NCBI GenBank assembly: GCA_020632575.1
Contig: JACKFH010000022.1
Span: forward strand, 1 to 59,681
Length of the DNA stretch: 59,681 bases
Source of the DNA: Candidatus Omnitrophota bacterium
Lineage (GTDB): Bacteria > Hinthialibacterota > Hinthialibacteria > OLB16
Direction of reading: 5' to 3'
Shown: one piece after another, positions 57,913-59,681 of the stretch
How positions within the stretch are numbered: the first letter of the stretch is position 1
Layout of the letters: each line of letters begins with the position of its first letter
The notes under the pieces: generated by a model
The model's database searches: none
The model's input: only the letters and a program-made list of their open reading frames with translations
Told to the model about the DNA's origin: nothing
Made by a program: the position numbers and the translations under genes

Positions 57913-58557
57913 TTACAGATATCCGTGGTCTTCCAAAAACTTCTTGGAGATTTTGGATTCCTTCTTTTCGCCGAAGATCATTCGCTCGACATACTTGGCG
58001 ATCACATCGACTTCGAGGTTCACCGCATCTCCAACTTTTCGTCTAGAGAGGTTAGTGATCTCCCAGGTCTTTGGGATCAGAGCGACAGAGAATCGGTCTT
58101 CCTCGAGAGCGGCCACAGTCAGGCTGATTCCGTCCACGGTGATCGATCCCTTCTCGACCACGTACCGCGACAGATCCTTCGGCAGTTCGACCCAAAGGGT
58201 CCAGTAATCTCCCGATTTCTCGATCTCCACAGTTTTCCCGATCCCGTCGACATGACCCTGAACGAGGTGTCCACCCAAACGATCCCCGATCCGCAATGGC
58301 CTTTCCAGGTTGACCAAATCGCCAGTCCGAAGAGTCGATAGGTTGGTTCGCTTCAGCGTCTCGACCGACACATCCGCCTGAAAGGAGCCCACACTGTCCG
58401 CAATCGCGGTGAGACAGGTCCCATTCACAGCGATGCTCTCGCCGAGCGTCACCGGATCGGACCAAGGCAACTCTCCGATTTGAACCCTCCCGCCACGAGA
58501 AGGATCGGTGTCGATACTTTGAACGGTCCCCGTACCCTCAATCAATCCCGTAAACAT
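57913..58557 (-). CDS. ribE: Riboflavin synthase alpha subunit
   Basis: Joins two molecules of 6,7-dimethyl-8-ribityllumazine to give riboflavin. 214 residues with the invariant start MFTGLIEGTG at ATG 58557; the frame open to 58602 is repeat sequence. The two lumazine-binding halves are visible: VAVNGTCLTA...VSVETLKRTNLSTLRTGDLVNLERPLRIGDRLGGHLVQGHVDG and VDGISLTVAALEEDRFSVALIPKTWEITNLSRRKVGDAVNLEVDVIAKYVERM. No other rib genes are nearby. Its leader is formed by a copy of the CATGGAAA-type repeat (58561-58609), only three bases before the ATG, and a proper ribosome site is not evident (AAGGGTGG at best). Confidence 0.97.
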   Translation of the reverse strand: MFTGLIEGTGTVQSIDTDPSRGGRVQIGELPWSDPVTLGESIAVNGTCLTAIADSVGSFQADVSVETLKRTNLSTLRTGDLVNLERPLRIGDRLGGHLVQGHVDGIGKTVEIEKSGDYWTLWVELPKDLSRYVVEKGSITVDGISLTVAALEEDRFSVALIPKTWEITNLSRRKVGDAVNLEVDVIAKYVERMIFGEKKESKISKKFLEDHGYL

Positions 58558-58560
58558 TGG

Positions 58561-58609
58561 CCACCCTTTTCCATGTTCTCCATTCCTTTCACGCGTTTCC
58601 ATGATTCAA
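58561..58609 (-). repeat. Third copy of the CATGGAAA-type inverted-repeat arm
   Basis: Read on the minus strand it starts TTGAATCATGGAAACGC, identical over 17 bases to the left arm at 54498, then diverges with the same GAACATGGAAA block further in. It lies between the EamA and riboflavin synthase genes. Confidence 0.65.
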
Positions 58610-58616
58610 TCTTTTC

Positions 58617-58654
58617 CCCCTCCCCGCAAGGCGGGCAGGGGCTAGGGGGAGGGG
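58617..58654. repeat. G/C-rich palindromic intergenic repeat
   Basis: CCCCTCCCC (58617-58625) and GGGGAGGGG (58646-58654) form a perfect 9-bp stem with a 20-nt G-rich loop. It abuts the end of the EamA gene and lies beside the CATGGAAA-type repeat. No T-run follows on the minus strand, so it is more likely a dispersed palindrome than a terminator. Confidence 0.5.
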
Positions 58655-59626
58655 TTAATCCGGAATCCTGGGTTCAATTGTCACTTCATCCTCATCCATC
58701 GATTTCGGATGGATCTTCGTCTGCGCGCTCAAAAGGAGCGCCCCGCCAAGCAGAAGGACAATCCCGCCCTGCCACTGCAACCAGGTCAGTTTCTCGCCCA
58801 AGAAGAGGTAGGCCCAGAGCGGGGTGATAAAAGCTCCCATAAGTTGCATACCCCCGCTGATCGCCGACCCCAACCTTTCCAAGGAAATATAAAAGAAAGT
58901 GTGCGCGCTCGCGATCCCGATGAAAGCGGACAGGAGCAGCACTAAGAACGGCCCGGTGTCGGTGATCGCCACCTCCATGATATGGCTGTCCGGCTCGAAC
59001 ACAAAAAGAAATCCCAAAAGGACGATCGAGGTGTAGATCGAGATGATCGGGAATGCGATCCAGGGACGGACACCGTGCATCGAATATCTCACCGACACCC
59101 CATAAAGACCATAGAACATTCCGCAGATCAACACCAACAGGGGACCGAAAAGGCTGTCGCCAGAGGAAAGGCTGGCTCTGACCGCGTTCATAATGAGAAA
59201 ACCCCCGGCGCAGAGGACCACCCCAATCCAAAACATCGGGCTTTTCATGATCGGTCGTTCGTCAGGAAAAAGGATGAGGCCACCGGTGATCGCGAAAACC
59301 ACCGAGGTTCGAGCCAAGAAGCCAATCACCGAGGCGTCATTGAAATAGGGCAACCAAGCCCACAACCCTTGAGCGAACACATTCACTCCCGCTGGCAAGA
59401 GCGCCCATTTCCAAACGCTCCTCGGAACACGGCCCTTTCTCCAGAAATAATAGAGCGGCCCCGCCCAAAGCATGGAGGCGAAGGGATACCGGACCGCGTT
59501 CGATTCCCAACCGGTGATATACGGTTCCAGGTACTTGAGCATGGCTGGGATGAGCGACCAACACAGGATCGAGCCGGCCAGCGCGAGGCTGCCTATCAGG
59601 TCGAATTTCTTAGGCTTGGGATTCAT
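58655..59626 (-). CDS. EamA/DMT-family membrane transporter
   Basis: 323 residues with about ten transmembrane helices in two homologous EamA halves: LIGSLALAGSILCWSLIPAMLKYL... and LLVLICGMFYGLYGVSVRY...LSAFIGIASAHTFFYISLERLGSAISGGMQLMGAFITPLWAYLFLGEKLTWLQWQGGIVLLLGGALLL. The second half carries the typical P-x-x-x-x-x-x-x-x-G-E-x-x-x-x-x-Q-x-x-G signature. The family exports or exchanges small metabolites. The ATG overlaps the end of an upstream glycosyltransferase-like gene by 17 bp. Substrate cannot be predicted. Confidence 0.93.
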   Translation of the reverse strand: MNPKPKKFDLIGSLALAGSILCWSLIPAMLKYLEPYITGWESNAVRYPFASMLWAGPLYYFWRKGRVPRSVWKWALLPAGVNVFAQGLWAWLPYFNDASVIGFLARTSVVFAITGGLILFPDERPIMKSPMFWIGVVLCAGGFLIMNAVRASLSSGDSLFGPLLVLICGMFYGLYGVSVRYSMHGVRPWIAFPIISIYTSIVLLGFLFVFEPDSHIMEVAITDTGPFLVLLLSAFIGIASAHTFFYISLERLGSAISGGMQLMGAFITPLWAYLFLGEKLTWLQWQGGIVLLLGGALLLSAQTKIHPKSMDEDEVTIEPRIPD

Positions 59627-59681
59627 TCAGTAAACTTTGGTAGTGATGGATCAGATCGTCCGCGAACGAGCGCCAAGTATA
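59610..59681 (-). CDS. C-terminal end of a probable glycosyltransferase (start outside window)
   Basis: The last 23 codons of a minus-strand gene run off the window edge. YTWRSFADDLIHHYQSLL is the typical final helix of GT4/GT1 glycosyltransferases (x-W-x-x-x-A-x-x-L-x-x-x-Y). It overlaps the EamA start by 17 bp, indicating co-transcription. Confidence 0.5.
   Translation of the reverse strand, partial: YTWRSFADDLIHHYQSLLNESQA

Overview
The window looks like chromosomal DNA of an uncultured, GC-moderate (roughly 55-58%) Gram-negative-type heterotroph. Five secreted sulfatases, GH29 and GH78 glycosidases, two-component-type propeller proteins, PQQ-propeller proteins, tandem pseudopilins beginning FTLIELLIVIAIILILIAIALPN and an EF-G-2 paralogue together resemble lineages such as Sumerlaeota, Hydrogenedentota, Lentisphaerota or Planctomycetota. 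This placement rests on style only; there is no rRNA or marker tree here. I see no tRNA, rRNA, CRISPR, phage or plasmid gene.

Layout. 1-9762 (all +): the 3' part of leuS, an exported MsrB-MsrA fusion, a translationally coupled trio (GT4 glycosyltransferase, secreted repeat protein, ceramidase-like protein), a GlcNAc-kinase-like ATPase and a GH4 enzyme. 10140-13599: an EF-G-2-like GTPase and a sialidase-like beta-propeller protein, each followed by a strong terminator. 13613-14944 (-): a BON-domain protein coupled to an orphan DNA methyltransferase. 15283-15475: a candidate structured, C-rich RNA that ends in a clear terminator and has no coding gene attached. 15543-22801: an exported alpha/alpha-barrel protein, a radical SAM/SPASM protein and three sulfatases. 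22805-26889 (-): a tight five-gene ABC-2 export operon ending in a histidine-tailed membrane protein, with a good sigma-70 promoter. 27066-29339 (-): a lipoprotein and two paralogous pseudopilins. 29708-35150 (+): a GlmU-like nucleotidyltransferase, a sugar ABC importer without its ATPase, and a CheX-like protein. 35147-40663 (-): aldehyde dehydrogenase, a PuuA-type glutamine synthetase-like enzyme and a kinase-less propeller receptor. 40944-43456: a rhodanese/MauE-like redox pair, convergent with a hybrid histidine kinase. 43798-56313: a secreted jelly-roll-like protein, GH78, GH29, a class IIIb cyclase, a PQQ propeller protein and two more sulfatases. 56401-59681 (-): HU, a zinc alcohol dehydrogenase, riboflavin synthase, an EamA transporter and the tail of a glycosyltransferase.

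How the genes fit together. The main theme is breakdown of sulfated fucose- and rhamnose-containing glycans outside the cell: sulfatases, GH29, GH78 and the sialidase-like protein. Sugars would enter by ABC transport rather than SusCD and then meet cytoplasmic sugar enzymes (GH4, GlcNAc-kinase-like, zinc alcohol dehydrogenase). A second theme is sensing without standard outputs: a CheX-like protein with no chemotaxis genes nearby, a propeller receptor without a kinase domain, a cyclase and a soluble hybrid kinase.

The least explained items are the structured RNA at 15283-15475; a roughly 285-bp element with imperfect terminal inverted repeats (54498-54781) that appears to supply the start of a sulfatase signal peptide, with a third repeat copy upstream of riboflavin synthase; and the His-tailed ABC-2 operon.
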